DNA of 64,000 nt from Dethiobacter sp. (GTDB lineage Bacteria > Bacillota > Dethiobacteria > Dethiobacterales > Dethiobacteraceae). A program made the position numbers and the translations under genes. The notes under the pieces were generated by a model, which was given only the letters and a program-made list of their open reading frames with translations, was not told the origin of the DNA and searched no databases. The DNA lies in assembly GCA_020725465.1 (NCBI GenBank), contig DYEY01000061.1, forward strand, positions 1 to 64,000, read 5' to 3'. Below are positions 8,286-17,987 of this stretch, in pieces (the stretch's first letter is position 1; each line of letters starts with the position of its first letter).

Positions 8286-9962
8286 TCAGAATACCGGGCG
8301 GTTTTTTTCCTCTTCAACCAGCATGCGCCGCAGTGTTTTGCCAATCATGGTTTTGGGCAGGCTGCGGCGAAATTCTATCATACGGGGCACCTTGTAAGCG
8401 GCTAACCTCTGCCGGCAATGTTCCAGGATCTCCTCCCGGGTTAAATGAACGCCTTCAGCCGGTACAATATAAGCCTTTATTTTCTCGCCCCGTATCTGGT
8501 CGGGCAGTCCCACCACCGCCACGTCGGCCACCTGCGGCATCTCCAGGAGTACCTTCTCTATCTCTTCCGGATATATATTATAGCCGCCGTCAATAATCAG
8601 GTCTTTTTTGCGGTCCACTATGTAAGTGAAGCCTTCCGGATCAAGGCGGGCGATATCCCCGGTGTAAAGCCAGCCGTTCCGCAGGGCGGTGGCTGTTTCG
8701 TCAGGACGGTCCCAGTAACCGGCCATAACCTGGGGGCCCCTGATAATCAGCTCACCGGCCACACCCAGGGGAAGCTCCCTTTCCCCTGTTTCCAGGTCGA
8801 CTATCCTGCACCGGGTATCCGGCAGCGCCAGCCCCACACTTCCTTTGCGCGGGTTTTCCGGCGGGTTGCAGTGAGTCACCGGAGAGGCTTCGGTGAGGCC
8901 GTATCCCTCCAGCAGCGGCAGGCCGGTAACCTGCTCAAAACGGGAGGCCAGGTCCGGGGCAAGGGCGGCCGCACCGCTGATACAGAAGCGCAGCGAGCCC
9001 AGCCTGTACCGCTTCAGGTGGCGGTAGGACGAAATGCCGGCAAACATGGTGGGCACACCGGGGAACATGGTCACCCGGTGGCGCTCTATGGCCGCCAGCG
9101 CTTCTCCCGGGTCAAAACGGGGCAGCAAGACCATGGCGGCGCCCAGTGCCACCGCCAGGTTCATCACCGCTGTCAGGCCGAAAATATGGGAAAGCGGCAG
9201 TACACCAAGGAGGACTTCCCTGATTTCAGGACGACGGGCAAACCATTCCCTGAGCTGTATGGCGTTGACACCAAGATTATAATGGGTGAGCATGGCCGCT
9301 TTGGGAGTGCCGGTGGTCCCGCCGGTAAACTGTAAAACCGCCAGGTCCCGGTCAGAATCAACAGCTACCGCCGGGGGACTGCCCCCCGGCATCAACAGGT
9401 CCGCGAAACGGATACAGCCCGTAACCGGCCCCGGCTCCCGGCCCTGGCGGCGCAGGCGGCGCCGGTAGAAAAAGGCGCCCAGTGGCGACATGAACTCATG
9501 CAGGCCGGTGATTATACAGGTTTCCACGCCGAGGGAGGCGTGGATCGACGACAACCTGCTGAACCTGGCGTCCTGACAGATAATGACCCGGCAGGAGACG
9601 GAGCGTAGCTGTTCCGCCAGTTCCCTCTCCACGCTGAGGTGGTTCAGCGGCACCACTACCGCACCCAGCCTGAGTATGGCAAAAAAAGCAATGACAAACT
9701 GCGGGCAGTTTGGCAGCAGCACAGCCACCCGGTCACCTTTTTTCACACCAAGCCCGGCCAGGCCTGAAGCCAGGCTGTCTGCAGCGTCTTTAAGCGCCGC
9801 GTAATTCATTTTTTTGCCCATAAATACAAGCGCCGTCCGATCGGGAAAATGTTCTGCCGTGTAATCCAGAAAAGCAGTCAGCGGCTGTTTCGGGTATGAC
9901 AGGCTAATTTTCTGATCCGGCGGGTAGGAGGCTGACCAGGGAAGTTTTTTGTCTTTATCCAA
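8286..9962 (-). CDS. Long-chain fatty-acid-CoA ligase / AMP-forming acyl-CoA synthetase
   Basis: Activates a carboxylic acid to its CoA thioester with ATP. All ANL-family motifs are visible: P-loop LQFTGGTTGTPKAAM, A5 GYGLTEASPV, A7 YTGDIARLD, A8 VDRKKDLIIDGGYNIYPEEIE and the catalytic lysine in PKTMIGKTLRR. It is closest in appearance to long-chain fatty acyl-CoA ligases; the acyl preference is not determined. AGGGGTGAG before the TTG at 9962 (LDKDKKLPW) sets the start, giving 558 aa rather than the longer open frame to 10013. Confidence 0.9.
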   Translation of the reverse strand: MDKDKKLPWSASYPPDQKISLSYPKQPLTAFLDYTAEHFPDRTALVFMGKKMNYAALKDAADSLASGLAGLGVKKGDRVAVLLPNCPQFVIAFFAILRLGAVVVPLNHLSVERELAEQLRSVSCRVIICQDARFSRLSSIHASLGVETCIITGLHEFMSPLGAFFYRRRLRRQGREPGPVTGCIRFADLLMPGGSPPAVAVDSDRDLAVLQFTGGTTGTPKAAMLTHYNLGVNAIQLREWFARRPEIREVLLGVLPLSHIFGLTAVMNLAVALGAAMVLLPRFDPGEALAAIERHRVTMFPGVPTMFAGISSYRHLKRYRLGSLRFCISGAAALAPDLASRFEQVTGLPLLEGYGLTEASPVTHCNPPENPRKGSVGLALPDTRCRIVDLETGERELPLGVAGELIIRGPQVMAGYWDRPDETATALRNGWLYTGDIARLDPEGFTYIVDRKKDLIIDGGYNIYPEEIEKVLLEMPQVADVAVVGLPDQIRGEKIKAYIVPAEGVHLTREEILEHCRQRLAAYKVPRMIEFRRSLPKTMIGKTLRRMLVEEEKNRPVF

Positions 9963-10033
9963 CCGGCTCACCCCTTGGGCTGATTTGTAATATTTATTCG
10001 GACAAAAACCCAAATATCCTGCATCCAGAAATC

Positions 10034-10061
10034 AATAAAAAAGACTCACCCGGCGGTGAGC
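10034..10061 (-). terminator. Intrinsic terminator of the kor operon
   Basis: CTCACC (10045-10050) pairs with GGTGAG (10055-10060) around a CGGC loop, followed on the minus strand by a U-rich run (CTTTTTTATT). It lies 17 nt beyond the stop codon of the XRE-cupin gene. Confidence 0.8.
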
Positions 10062-10077
10062 CTTGCCATAGCGGTTT

Positions 10078-10695
10078 CTATCCGTCTTTCCGGCCCGGGT
10101 ACAACACCGCCAGTAGCCGGGCGCCCCCCTCGTCCCGGCACTGCACACGGTGGGGCAGGGTGGAATGAAAATAGATGCTGTCACCCGGAACCAGGACTTC
10201 CACTTCCTTTCCCAGGTGCACCTCCACTTCCCCCTCCAACACAAACAGGAATTCCTCGCCCTCGTGGCTGTAGGCGCCCCGGTCGCGGATGGTAGCAGGT
10301 TCCAGCGTTACCAGGAAGGGCTCCATATGCCTGTCCGCCAGGCCAAAGGCCAGCGTCTCATAGTTATAGCCGTATTTGACTCCCTGCCGGGAGGCTACCC
10401 GCGCCACTTTTTTGCGCTCACCCCGGCGCACCACTATGTAGGGCAAATCTTTTTTGTCACCGAAGAACTCGCAGATATCCACCTCCAGCGCCCTGGCAAT
10501 CTTGATCAGGGTGCCAAGAGGCGGAGACACCAGGTGATTTTCAATCTGGGAAATAAGCGCCGACGAGAAGCCGGTGCGCTCCGCCATTTCAGGCAGCGAA
10601 AGCCCCTTTTCCAGGCGCAGCGCTTTTATCCTCTCCGCCACCCGCATCTCTTCCGGCAGGTAACCGTTCTGTTTACCGTTGTTCAGCTCATCCAT
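10078..10695 (-). CDS. XRE-family regulator with C-terminal cupin
   Basis: A 205-aa transcription factor. An N-terminal helix-turn-helix (about residues 18-75, RIKALRLEKGLSLPEMAERTGFSSALISQIENH) is joined to a cupin sensing domain (about 125-195, HEGEEFLFVLEGEVEVHLG... GDSIYFHSTLPHRV). This layout is common in regulators of small-molecule metabolism (PuuR type). The ATG at 10695 overlaps the korC stop as TGATG, so it is translated with the oxidoreductase genes and probably senses or controls that pathway. A second TTG 3 nt upstream is the alternative start. Confidence 0.9.
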   Translation of the reverse strand: MDELNNGKQNGYLPEEMRVAERIKALRLEKGLSLPEMAERTGFSSALISQIENHLVSPPLGTLIKIARALEVDICEFFGDKKDLPYIVVRRGERKKVARVASRQGVKYGYNYETLAFGLADRHMEPFLVTLEPATIRDRGAYSHEGEEFLFVLEGEVEVHLGKEVEVLVPGDSIYFHSTLPHRVQCRDEGGARLLAVLYPGRKDG

Positions 10696-11246
10696 CAACG
10701 ACCCTCCTGTGCAAATAATTTGCCGCGCTGCAGTGCCCGGGCAATTCCCTCCGCCAGCCGCTGCCGCTCCGGCGGCAGAAACGCGGACAGGGAATCCAGG
10801 GTCTTTTCAAAAGAGACTGCACCGCTTTTGGTGATAAAAGCACCCAGGACCACCATATTGGCATTTTTCGGGTCATTAAGCTCTTCGGTGGCTATTTCGT
10901 TGGCAGGCAGGCCAACCACCTCAACATCATTTCTGGCCACGCTTTCCGGGTCGGCCAACGAGGTGTTTATAACCATCAGGCCGCCCGGGCGGACCCGTTC
11001 ACGGAACTTGACCAGGCCCGGCTGGGACATGGCAATAAGAGCTGCCGGCTCCACGCTCAAAGGAGAGCCGATTTTGCGGTCGGAGATAATTACCGTGCAA
11101 TTGGCGGCACCGCCGCGCATCTCAACGCCGTAGGCCGGCATCCAGGTCACCTGCCGCCCCTCCCGCATAGCGGCAAAGGCCAGCAAATCCCCGATGAGCA
11201 GCACGCCCTGCCCGCCGAATCCAGCCATAATAACGTCATATAGCAT
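10695..11246 (-). CDS. korC: 2-oxoacid:ferredoxin oxidoreductase, gamma subunit
   Basis: The gamma subunit of a four-subunit ferredoxin-linked oxidoreductase that converts a 2-oxoacid and CoA to acyl-CoA and CO2, or the reverse. The family signature GFGGQGVLLIGDLLA is at the N-terminus and AYGVEMRGGAANCTV follows. The ATG at 11246 has AGGAG 8 nt upstream; the ATG at 11252 is too close to it. The order korD-A-B-C is that of 2-oxoglutarate and branched-chain enzymes; 2-oxoglutarate is the most likely substrate, but VOR cannot be excluded by eye. Confidence 0.9.
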   Translation of the reverse strand: MLYDVIMAGFGGQGVLLIGDLLAFAAMREGRQVTWMPAYGVEMRGGAANCTVIISDRKIGSPLSVEPAALIAMSQPGLVKFRERVRPGGLMVINTSLADPESVARNDVEVVGLPANEIATEELNDPKNANMVVLGAFITKSGAVSFEKTLDSLSAFLPPERQRLAEGIARALQRGKLFAQEGR

Positions 11247-11268
11247 TTTCATCTCTCCTTCGTTAGCG

Positions 11269-12021
11269 TTACAGGTAGTCGGCCGCTTTTCTCTGCCTGA
11301 AGATACCAAGCGGGTAATATGGAATCATCTCTTCCTCAATTCTGCGCAGAGCCGCCAACGGCGTCATATACCAGTTGGTGGGGCAGGCGGACAGCAGCTC
11401 CACAAAAGTAAACCCCATATTTTTGGCCTGCATCTCAAAGGCCGTGTTCACCGCCTGCTTGGCCTTGCGAAGGTTGGCCGGTTTATCCACCGCCACCCTG
11501 GCCGCAAAGGCCACTCCCTCCAGCGTGGCCAGCATCTCCGCCATGCGTATAGGATAGCCGTCATAGTGGAAGTCCCGCCCGCGGGGAGAAGTGGTGGTCT
11601 GCTGTCCAAGCAGGGTGGTGGGAGCCATCTGGCCGCCGGTCATGCCGTACACGCTGTTATTTACAAAAATAACAGTAATATTTTCACCGCGGTTGGCTGT
11701 ATGCACCACTTCCGACATGCCGATGGAAGCCAGGTCACCGTCACCCTGGTAGGTAAAGACGATTTTTTCCGGATTTACTCTTTTTATCCCTGTGGCAACC
11801 GCGGGAGCACGGCCATGGGGGGCTTCACACACGTCAACCGCCAGGTAGTCGTAAAGGAAAACGCCGCAGCCCACCCCGGCCACACCGATGGTGTCTTCCC
11901 GCACACCCAAGCGGTCGATGGCCTCCGCCACCAGGCGGTGAACCGTACCGTGGTGGCAGCCGGGGCAAAAATGGGTTGTTGTCTTAATTAACGTCTCGGG
12001 CCTTTTAAAAACCTGTTTCAT
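11269..12021 (-). CDS. korB: 2-oxoacid:ferredoxin oxidoreductase, beta (TPP) subunit
   Basis: The thiamine diphosphate-binding subunit, 250 aa. The TPP motif runs from [23 protein letters not shown] to [13 protein letters not shown] (GDG-X-NN). The N-terminal FCPGCHHG cysteines and GVGCGVF fit the KorB/VorB family, and the C-terminus [12 protein letters not shown] is typical. It follows korA by 12 nt and precedes korC by 22 nt, so all belong to one transcript. In a strict anaerobe this enzyme feeds the partial or reductive TCA route. Confidence 0.93.
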   Translation of the reverse strand: MKQVFKRPETLIKTTTHFCPGCHHGTVHRLVAEAIDRLGVREDTIGVAGVGCGVFLYDYLAVDVCEAPHGRAPAVATGIKRVNPEKIVFTYQGDGDLASIGMSEVVHTANRGENITVIFVNNSVYGMTGGQMAPTTLLGQQTTTSPRGRDFHYDGYPIRMAEMLATLEGVAFAARVAVDKPANLRKAKQAVNTAFEMQAKNMGFTFVELLSACPTNWYMTPLAALRRIEEEMIPYYPLGIFRQRKAADYL

Positions 12022-12033
12022 CTGCTTCGCTCC

Positions 12034-13083
12034 TTACTCCAGCGCTTTCCTGATTTCAGCCAGTATCTGCTGGGGCGTGGGAATAGCGCCCCCCGGCCTG
12101 GCCAATAACCGCACGTCGCAACCCGGGGCCACAGAAAGCCGTACATCCCTGACCATCTGCCCGGTATTCATCTCCACCGTCAGGAATCTGCCCACCTTTT
12201 CCGATACCCTCCTAATTTCACCGGAAGGAAAGGGATAAAGGGTGATGGGCCGGATACGGGACACCCGGATACCTTCCTCCCGGGCCATCTCCACCGCCGA
12301 TATCACGATGCGGGCACAGGAGCCGTAAGCCACCACCGCGATATCTGCGTCCGCATCCTCGTCCACTTCCACCATGGTATCTTCCTCAGCCAGGCGGCGG
12401 TATTTTTCGGCCAGCTTCCAGTTATGGACCTCCATCTCGCCGTCTTTGAGGTAAAGCGACTTAACCAGCTGCGGCTTCCGCCCCTTTGGGCCGGTCAGAG
12501 CCCAGGGCTTATCGTAAGTAACCGGTTTGGCATCCCGCAGCGTTACCGGCTCCTTCATCTGGCCTAGGATCGCATCCCCCAATATCATCACCGGGTTGCG
12601 GTATTTGTCCGCCAGCTCAAACCCCCGAATGGTAAGATCGTACATTTCCTGCACCGAGGAAGGGGCCAGCACTATCAGGTAGTAATCACCATGTCCGCCA
12701 CCGCAGGTAGCCTGCTTGTAGTCGCCCTGGGTGGGGCTGATGCCGCCAAGCCCGGGGCCGGACCGGGTAATATTCACAACCACGCAGGGCAGCTCCGAAC
12801 CGGCCATGTAGGACAGGCCCTCCTGCATCAGCGAAATCCCCGGGCCGGAGGAAGAAGTCATGGCCCGGGCGCCGGCGGCAGCGGCACCCAGCAGCATATT
12901 AATGGAAGCCACTTCGCTTTCCGCCTGGATAAACACCCCGCCGCGCTCCGGCATGTGCAGGGAGAGATATTCCGGTATATCGTTCTGCGGTGTGATGGGG
13001 TAACCAAAATAGTAACGGCAGCCTGCCGTCAGCGCACCCTCTGCCAGGGCAACGCTGCCTTTTAGCATTATTCTCTCTTCCAT
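12034..13083 (-). CDS. korA: 2-oxoacid:ferredoxin oxidoreductase, alpha subunit
   Basis: The alpha subunit, 349 aa, with the pyrimidine-binding domain (EGALTAGCRYYFGYPITPQNDIPEYL, AESEVASINMLLGAAAAGARAMTSSSGPGISLM) and domain II (DIAVVAYGSCARIV, RPITLYPFPSGEI). The start is ATG 13083 behind GGCGAGG; the open frame continues a little upstream but lacks a good site. It sits between korD and korB in the operon. Confidence 0.93.
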   Translation of the reverse strand: MEERIMLKGSVALAEGALTAGCRYYFGYPITPQNDIPEYLSLHMPERGGVFIQAESEVASINMLLGAAAAGARAMTSSSGPGISLMQEGLSYMAGSELPCVVVNITRSGPGLGGISPTQGDYKQATCGGGHGDYYLIVLAPSSVQEMYDLTIRGFELADKYRNPVMILGDAILGQMKEPVTLRDAKPVTYDKPWALTGPKGRKPQLVKSLYLKDGEMEVHNWKLAEKYRRLAEEDTMVEVDEDADADIAVVAYGSCARIVISAVEMAREEGIRVSRIRPITLYPFPSGEIRRVSEKVGRFLTVEMNTGQMVRDVRLSVAPGCDVRLLARPGGAIPTPQQILAEIRKALE

Positions 13084-13096
13084 ACCTCGCCTCTCC

Positions 13097-13321
13097 TTAG
13101 CTCGCTTTTTCTTCCCGGAAAACTTCAATCAGCACATCGGGGCACATCTCCGCGCATAAAGCGCAGCTGGTGCATTCCCCTTCCCGGTCCGGGCTGAAAA
13201 AAGCCGGCTGGTAGCCGAGCTGATTTATCGGTCCCCCGAGTTCAATCAGTTTTTTGGGACAGACACTGGCACAGAAAGCACAGGCCTTACAGCGAGCTTC
13301 ATCAATAACAACCTTTGGCAA
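13097..13321 (-). CDS. korD: 2-oxoacid:ferredoxin oxidoreductase, delta (2[4Fe-4S]) subunit
   Basis: A 74-aa ferredoxin-like subunit with two cluster motifs, CKACAFCASVCP and CTSCALCAEMCP. It passes electrons from the TPP site to ferredoxin. The TTG at 13321 (LPKVVIDEARC) follows GGGAGG with normal spacing; the frame is open further up, but that part runs through a dispersed repeat. It is the first gene of the korDABC-XRE operon. Confidence 0.92.
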   Translation of the reverse strand: MPKVVIDEARCKACAFCASVCPKKLIELGGPINQLGYQPAFFSPDREGECTSCALCAEMCPDVLIEVFREEKAS

Positions 13322-13430
13322 ATATATCCCTCCCGGTCTCTTTGTTGCATAAAATATATACTTCGACCCATTCCTTCCTTTTACCTTGTCGAAGTAACAA
13401 AAAAATTCCTGACAAAAAGCTGCCACGACA

Positions 13431-13460
13431 GGGTGACACGGGGACGGTTCTTTTGTCATC
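13431..13460 (-). repeat. 30-bp dispersed repeat, left copy
   Basis: An exact reverse complement of the copy at 14123-14152, with core GACAAAAGAACCGTCCCC when read on the minus strand. Similar repeats are scattered in several Peptococcaceae genomes, in my recollection near IS200-like (RAYT) transposases. It stands between the korD start and the XRE gene. Confidence 0.85.
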
Positions 13461-13482
13461 AATAGCAAGCGCATATTTTACA

Positions 13483-13695
13483 TCAGCTCTTTTCATCATC
13501 CCAGAAAAAAATATCCTCAACACCAGCCCTTAAAGTGCGTACTATCCGAAAAGCCAGATCAAGTGAAGGTGAGTGTCTGTCATTTTCCATATGGACTATA
13601 ATCTCACGGCGTACTCCCACCGCATTTGCCAGTTGTTCCTGGGTAAGCCCGTAGCGGGCGCGGTACTCTTTAATACGGTTCCTGATACGACCCAA
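13483..13695 (-). CDS. Small XRE-family repressor
   Basis: 70 aa, almost entirely a Cro/CI-type helix-turn-helix: IKEYRARYGLTQEQLANAVGVRREIIVHMENDRHSPSLDLAFRIVRTL, ending IFFWDD. The start is TTG at 13695 after AAGGGGGT. It follows the small membrane protein gene by 30 nt on the same strand, and such pairs (a DUF3796-like membrane protein with a short XRE regulator) recur in Firmicutes. The pair sits between oppositely oriented copies of a 30-bp repeat. Confidence 0.88.
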   Translation of the reverse strand: MGRIRNRIKEYRARYGLTQEQLANAVGVRREIIVHMENDRHSPSLDLAFRIVRTLRAGVEDIFFWDDEKS

Positions 13696-13725
13696 GCTGA
13701 TACTTACCCCCTTACATCGTAAAAA

Positions 13726-14016
13726 TTAAAAGAAAGGAAGAAGTAGCAAGCTGAGCAATGAAGACTGCAGCCACCAGTCCGGGACGGCCTTTTGTATCCG
13801 AAGAGCTGTAACAACAACCAAAACAGTCATCCCTACCAGCGACACAGCAAGGGCGTTAAGGGATGCTTTTCCCAGATTCAGCGATAGTCTTTCATCATTC
13901 CTGACTCCGCCAAACCCCAGGAAGCCGAGGAAACCATAAAAACCATGGTTTCCAGTAAAAATTCCTGCCAGCCCCAGCAAAGACAACAGGCTTAAATAAC
14001 TTAATATTTTTGTCAT
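13726..14016 (-). CDS. Small membrane protein, DUF3796-like
   Basis: 96 aa with three or four hydrophobic stretches. Its N-terminal repeats of Gly/Phe/Leu (LLGLAGIFTGNHGFYGFLGFLGFGG) match my memory of DUF3796 proteins, which usually sit next to a small XRE regulator as here. Function is unknown; a target of the neighbouring regulator or a signalling protein is possible. The start is ATG 14016, with no strong ribosome-binding site seen. Confidence 0.65.
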   Translation of the reverse strand: MTKILSYLSLLSLLGLAGIFTGNHGFYGFLGFLGFGGVRNDERLSLNLGKASLNALAVSLVGMTVLVVVTALRIQKAVPDWWLQSSLLSLLLLPFF

Positions 14017-14122
14017 AACATTTCAGATTATTTCAAGTCTGTTAGGCTAAAAAAAGTAATAAAAAATGTACCTCTCACCGGGTACAGTATAGGAAATTGT
14101 AAGAGCCCGCTCGCATTAAAGA

Positions 14123-14152
14123 GATGACAAAAGAACCGTCCCCGTGTCACCC
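14123..14152 (+). repeat. 30-bp dispersed repeat, right copy 1
   Basis: Exact inverted partner of 13431-13460, so the XRE / membrane-protein pair is bracketed by inverted copies 662 bp apart. A short open frame across it (MTKEPSPCHP...) is an artefact of the repeat. Confidence 0.85.
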
Positions 14153-14156
14153 AAGA

Positions 14157-14185
14157 GATGACAAAAGAACCGTCCCCGTGTCATC
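14157..14185 (+). repeat. 30-bp dispersed repeat, right copy 2
   Basis: A second, direct copy of the repeat starting 34 bp after the first and differing only at its end (GTGTCATC instead of GTGTCACCC). It ends 5 nt before the pyrR stop codon. Confidence 0.85.
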
Positions 14186-14189
14186 TGTT

Positions 14190-15642
<1,453 letters not shown>

Positions 15643-15646
<4 letters not shown>

Positions 15647-16389
15647 TTGGACTCCGTTTTCCTGAAAGGCCAGAGTCTGATGGCGGCAAAAGCTGCTGCA
15701 GCCGCCACCAGGCTGGCGGCCTGGCCCAGAGTTAGGAAGCCGAAGTAAACGCTTACCTCGCGGAAGAATTCCACCACGAAACGGTAGATGCTGTAGTAGG
15801 CGATGAACTCAAGAAAGAGCTGGCCGTGAAAGCGGGTGCGGGAACGGCGGTACTGCAACAGCGCAAAGATGGCCAGTGACGCGACAAAAGCGTAAAGCTG
15901 AGTGGGATGACGGAGGGTGGAGTCACGGTATGCCGCGGGCAATGCCCAGGGCACGGTGGAAGGAATACCGAAACAACAGCCGCTGAGCAGGCAGCCGATG
16001 CGTACCAGGGCGTAGCCCAGAGCCAGAAGCGGGGCGACCAGGTCAGCGATTCTGCCCTGGGGCAGGCGCTGGCGGTAAGTATAGATGAGCCCGGCGGCTA
16101 TACCGAAAGCCAGTCCGCCGTGAAAAGAAAGCCCGCCGCTGCGGATGTTGAAGATGTTGCGCGGTTCAGCCAGAAAAGCGGGGAGCTCAATCAATATGTA
16201 CAGGAGGCGGGAGCCTGCCAGCGCGGCCACAGTTATCCACAGGCTCATATCCAGCAGTTTTTCTTCGGGCAGTCCTTCCCGCCGCGCACTTTTCAGCAGC
16301 AGGAATATGCCCGTGGCAAAAGCCAGGGCTATCATCAGCCCGTACGAGTAGAGGGAAAAGCCGCCAATGCGCAGTATAACAGGATACAT
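15643..16389 (-). CDS. lgt: Prolipoprotein diacylglyceryl transferase
   Basis: Transfers diacylglycerol to the lipobox cysteine of exported prolipoproteins; a polytopic membrane enzyme of 248 aa with seven hydrophobic segments. The Lgt signature is seen as GGLSFHGGLAFGI and RIGCLLSGCCFG, with HPTQLYAF and the C-terminal RFVVEFFRE. The ATG at 16389 follows AAAGGAA and lies 1 nt after the lspA stop. Together with lspA it forms the lipoprotein maturation pair, which serves OppA and the DUF3048 protein in this window. Confidence 0.96.
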
Positions 16390-16390
16390 G

Positions 16391-16837
16391 CTATATTCCT
16401 TTCTCCCGGGGTGAGCGGACCAGGTCAAGAATCAAAAGGCCAACGCCGGTAACAATGGCTATATCTGCCAGGTTGAAAACCGGCCATACACGGAAATCAA
16501 GAAAATCAATAACAGCGCCCAAACGCACACGGTCTGTCAGGTTGCCCAGGGCCCCACCAAGCTGCAGGGCCAGGGCGGCGCGCAGGTATTGGTGGCCGTC
16601 AGGCAGCTGCCGGTAATAAATCAGTATTAACACTGTGACCACCAGGGTGGCCAGCACAAAGAACCCGGTGCGGTAGGGCAGGATGCCGAAGGCGGCGCCA
16701 GGATTCCGGACGTAGGTAAGATGAAAAATGCCGTCAATAACAGGAATGCTCTGGCCGGTATGCATCAGCGTGTCTATCACCAGTTTGCTTACCTGGTCCA
16801 GGGCAAAAACACCCGCCGCCATTATTACAAAAGCCAT
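16391..16837 (-). CDS. lspA: Lipoprotein signal peptidase
   Basis: The aspartic protease that removes signal peptides from diacylated prolipoproteins; 148 aa, four membrane segments. The catalytic aspartates are in GNLTDRVRLG and FNLADIAI, with VRNPGAAFG between. The ATG at 16837 has GGGAGG 5 nt upstream; the open frame further upstream is not supported. A TATAAT lies at 16953-16958 on this strand but without a good -35. Confidence 0.95.
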   Translation of the reverse strand: MAFVIMAAGVFALDQVSKLVIDTLMHTGQSIPVIDGIFHLTYVRNPGAAFGILPYRTGFFVLATLVVTVLILIYYRQLPDGHQYLRAALALQLGGALGNLTDRVRLGAVIDFLDFRVWPVFNLADIAIVTGVGLLILDLVRSPREKGI

Positions 16838-16973
16838 AAGCGCCTCCCTGACATTGCTGCTCCCTATTTTACCACAGAGATGGCGTACGCACAACAAACC
16901 CGAGATGTGCGCAAAAACCGCATGCAAACGGGCGTTGAGCTTAAATGTAATTATTATAACCAGTAAAAAAATT

Positions 16974-17987
16974 TTAAACCGTTTTCCCGCCGCCCGCCTC
17001 AATCTCCTCAAAATAATGGCAGGCGACCAGGTGGCCGTTTGCCAGGTGCCCGCCCCCTCTCAGCTCCGGGATTTCTTCCCGGCACCTGTCTTTGACATAC
17101 AGGCAGCGGGTGTGGAAGCGGCAGCCGGCGGGAGGGTTGATGGGTGACGGAACGTCCCCTTTCAGTATGATGCGCTGCCTTTGCCGTCCCTTCTCCGGAT
17201 TGGGCACCGGTATGGCGGAGAGCAACGCCCTGGTATAAGGGTGCCGGGAATTTTCAAATAACGATACTTTGTCGGCGATTTCCACAATATGCCCCAGGTA
17301 CATTACCATTATCCGGTCTGAAATATGCCGGACCACTCCCAGGTCGTGTGAAATGAAAAGATAGGTCAGTTTAAACTCTTTTTGCAGCTTTTTCAAAAGA
17401 TTAAGCACCTGGGCCCGGATCGACACGTCCAGTGCCGAGACCGGCTCATCGCAGATAATCAGCTTCGGGTTTAAGGACAAAGCCCGGGCGATGCCGACGC
17501 GCTGTCTCTGGCCGCCACTGAATTCGTGGGGAAAGCGATCCGCCTGGTAGGCGGCCAGCCCCACCTTCTCCAATAGCTCTATGGCGCGGGCCCTCCTTTC
17601 CTCCCTGGGCAGGATGTTCTGGATCTGCATGGCTTCCTCCAGAACTTTTACTATGGTCTGGCGTGGATTTATGGAAGCGTAAGGGTCCTGAAAGATAATC
17701 TGCAGGTCTTTCCGCACTTTCCTCATTTCGCTTTTGCTCAAAGTGACCAGGTCTTTGCCGTCGAAAACCACCGAACCCGCCGTGGGTTCCTCCAGGCGGA
17801 GTATGGCTCTGCCCGCAGACGATTTGCCGCACCCCGATTCCCCCACCAGGCTTACTGTTTCCCCTTCGTTAACGGTGAAAGAAATTCCGTCCACGGCTTT
17901 GACGTGGTTCACCGTCTGGCCGAAAACACCGCCCTTAATCGGATAGTACAGCTTCAGCCCTTCCACTTTCAAAAGTTCTTTAGACAC
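16974..17987 (-). CDS. oppF: Oligopeptide ABC transporter ATP-binding protein OppF
   Basis: The second ATPase of a peptide importer, 337 aa. Walker A is [15 protein letters not shown], the signature is FSGGQRQRVGIARAL, Walker B is LIICDEPVSALD, and the H-loop is FISHDLG. The C-terminal oligopeptide domain carries GCRFHTRCLYVKDRC, which in this family binds an Fe-S cluster or metal. It overlaps oppD by 8 nt and ends the oppCBDF transcript. Confidence 0.94.
   Translation of the reverse strand: MSKELLKVEGLKLYYPIKGGVFGQTVNHVKAVDGISFTVNEGETVSLVGESGCGKSSAGRAILRLEEPTAGSVVFDGKDLVTLSKSEMRKVRKDLQIIFQDPYASINPRQTIVKVLEEAMQIQNILPREERRARAIELLEKVGLAAYQADRFPHEFSGGQRQRVGIARALSLNPKLIICDEPVSALDVSIRAQVLNLLKKLQKEFKLTYLFISHDLGVVRHISDRIMVMYLGHIVEIADKVSLFENSRHPYTRALLSAIPVPNPEKGRQRQRIILKGDVPSPINPPAGCRFHTRCLYVKDRCREEIPELRGGGHLANGHLVACHYFEEIEAGGGKTV

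Noticed and set aside
13361-13394. Inverted repeat CTTCGAC...GTCGAAG before korD
   Set aside because: Arms are only 7 bp with a 20-bp spacer and do not line up with a promoter; too weak to call an operator.
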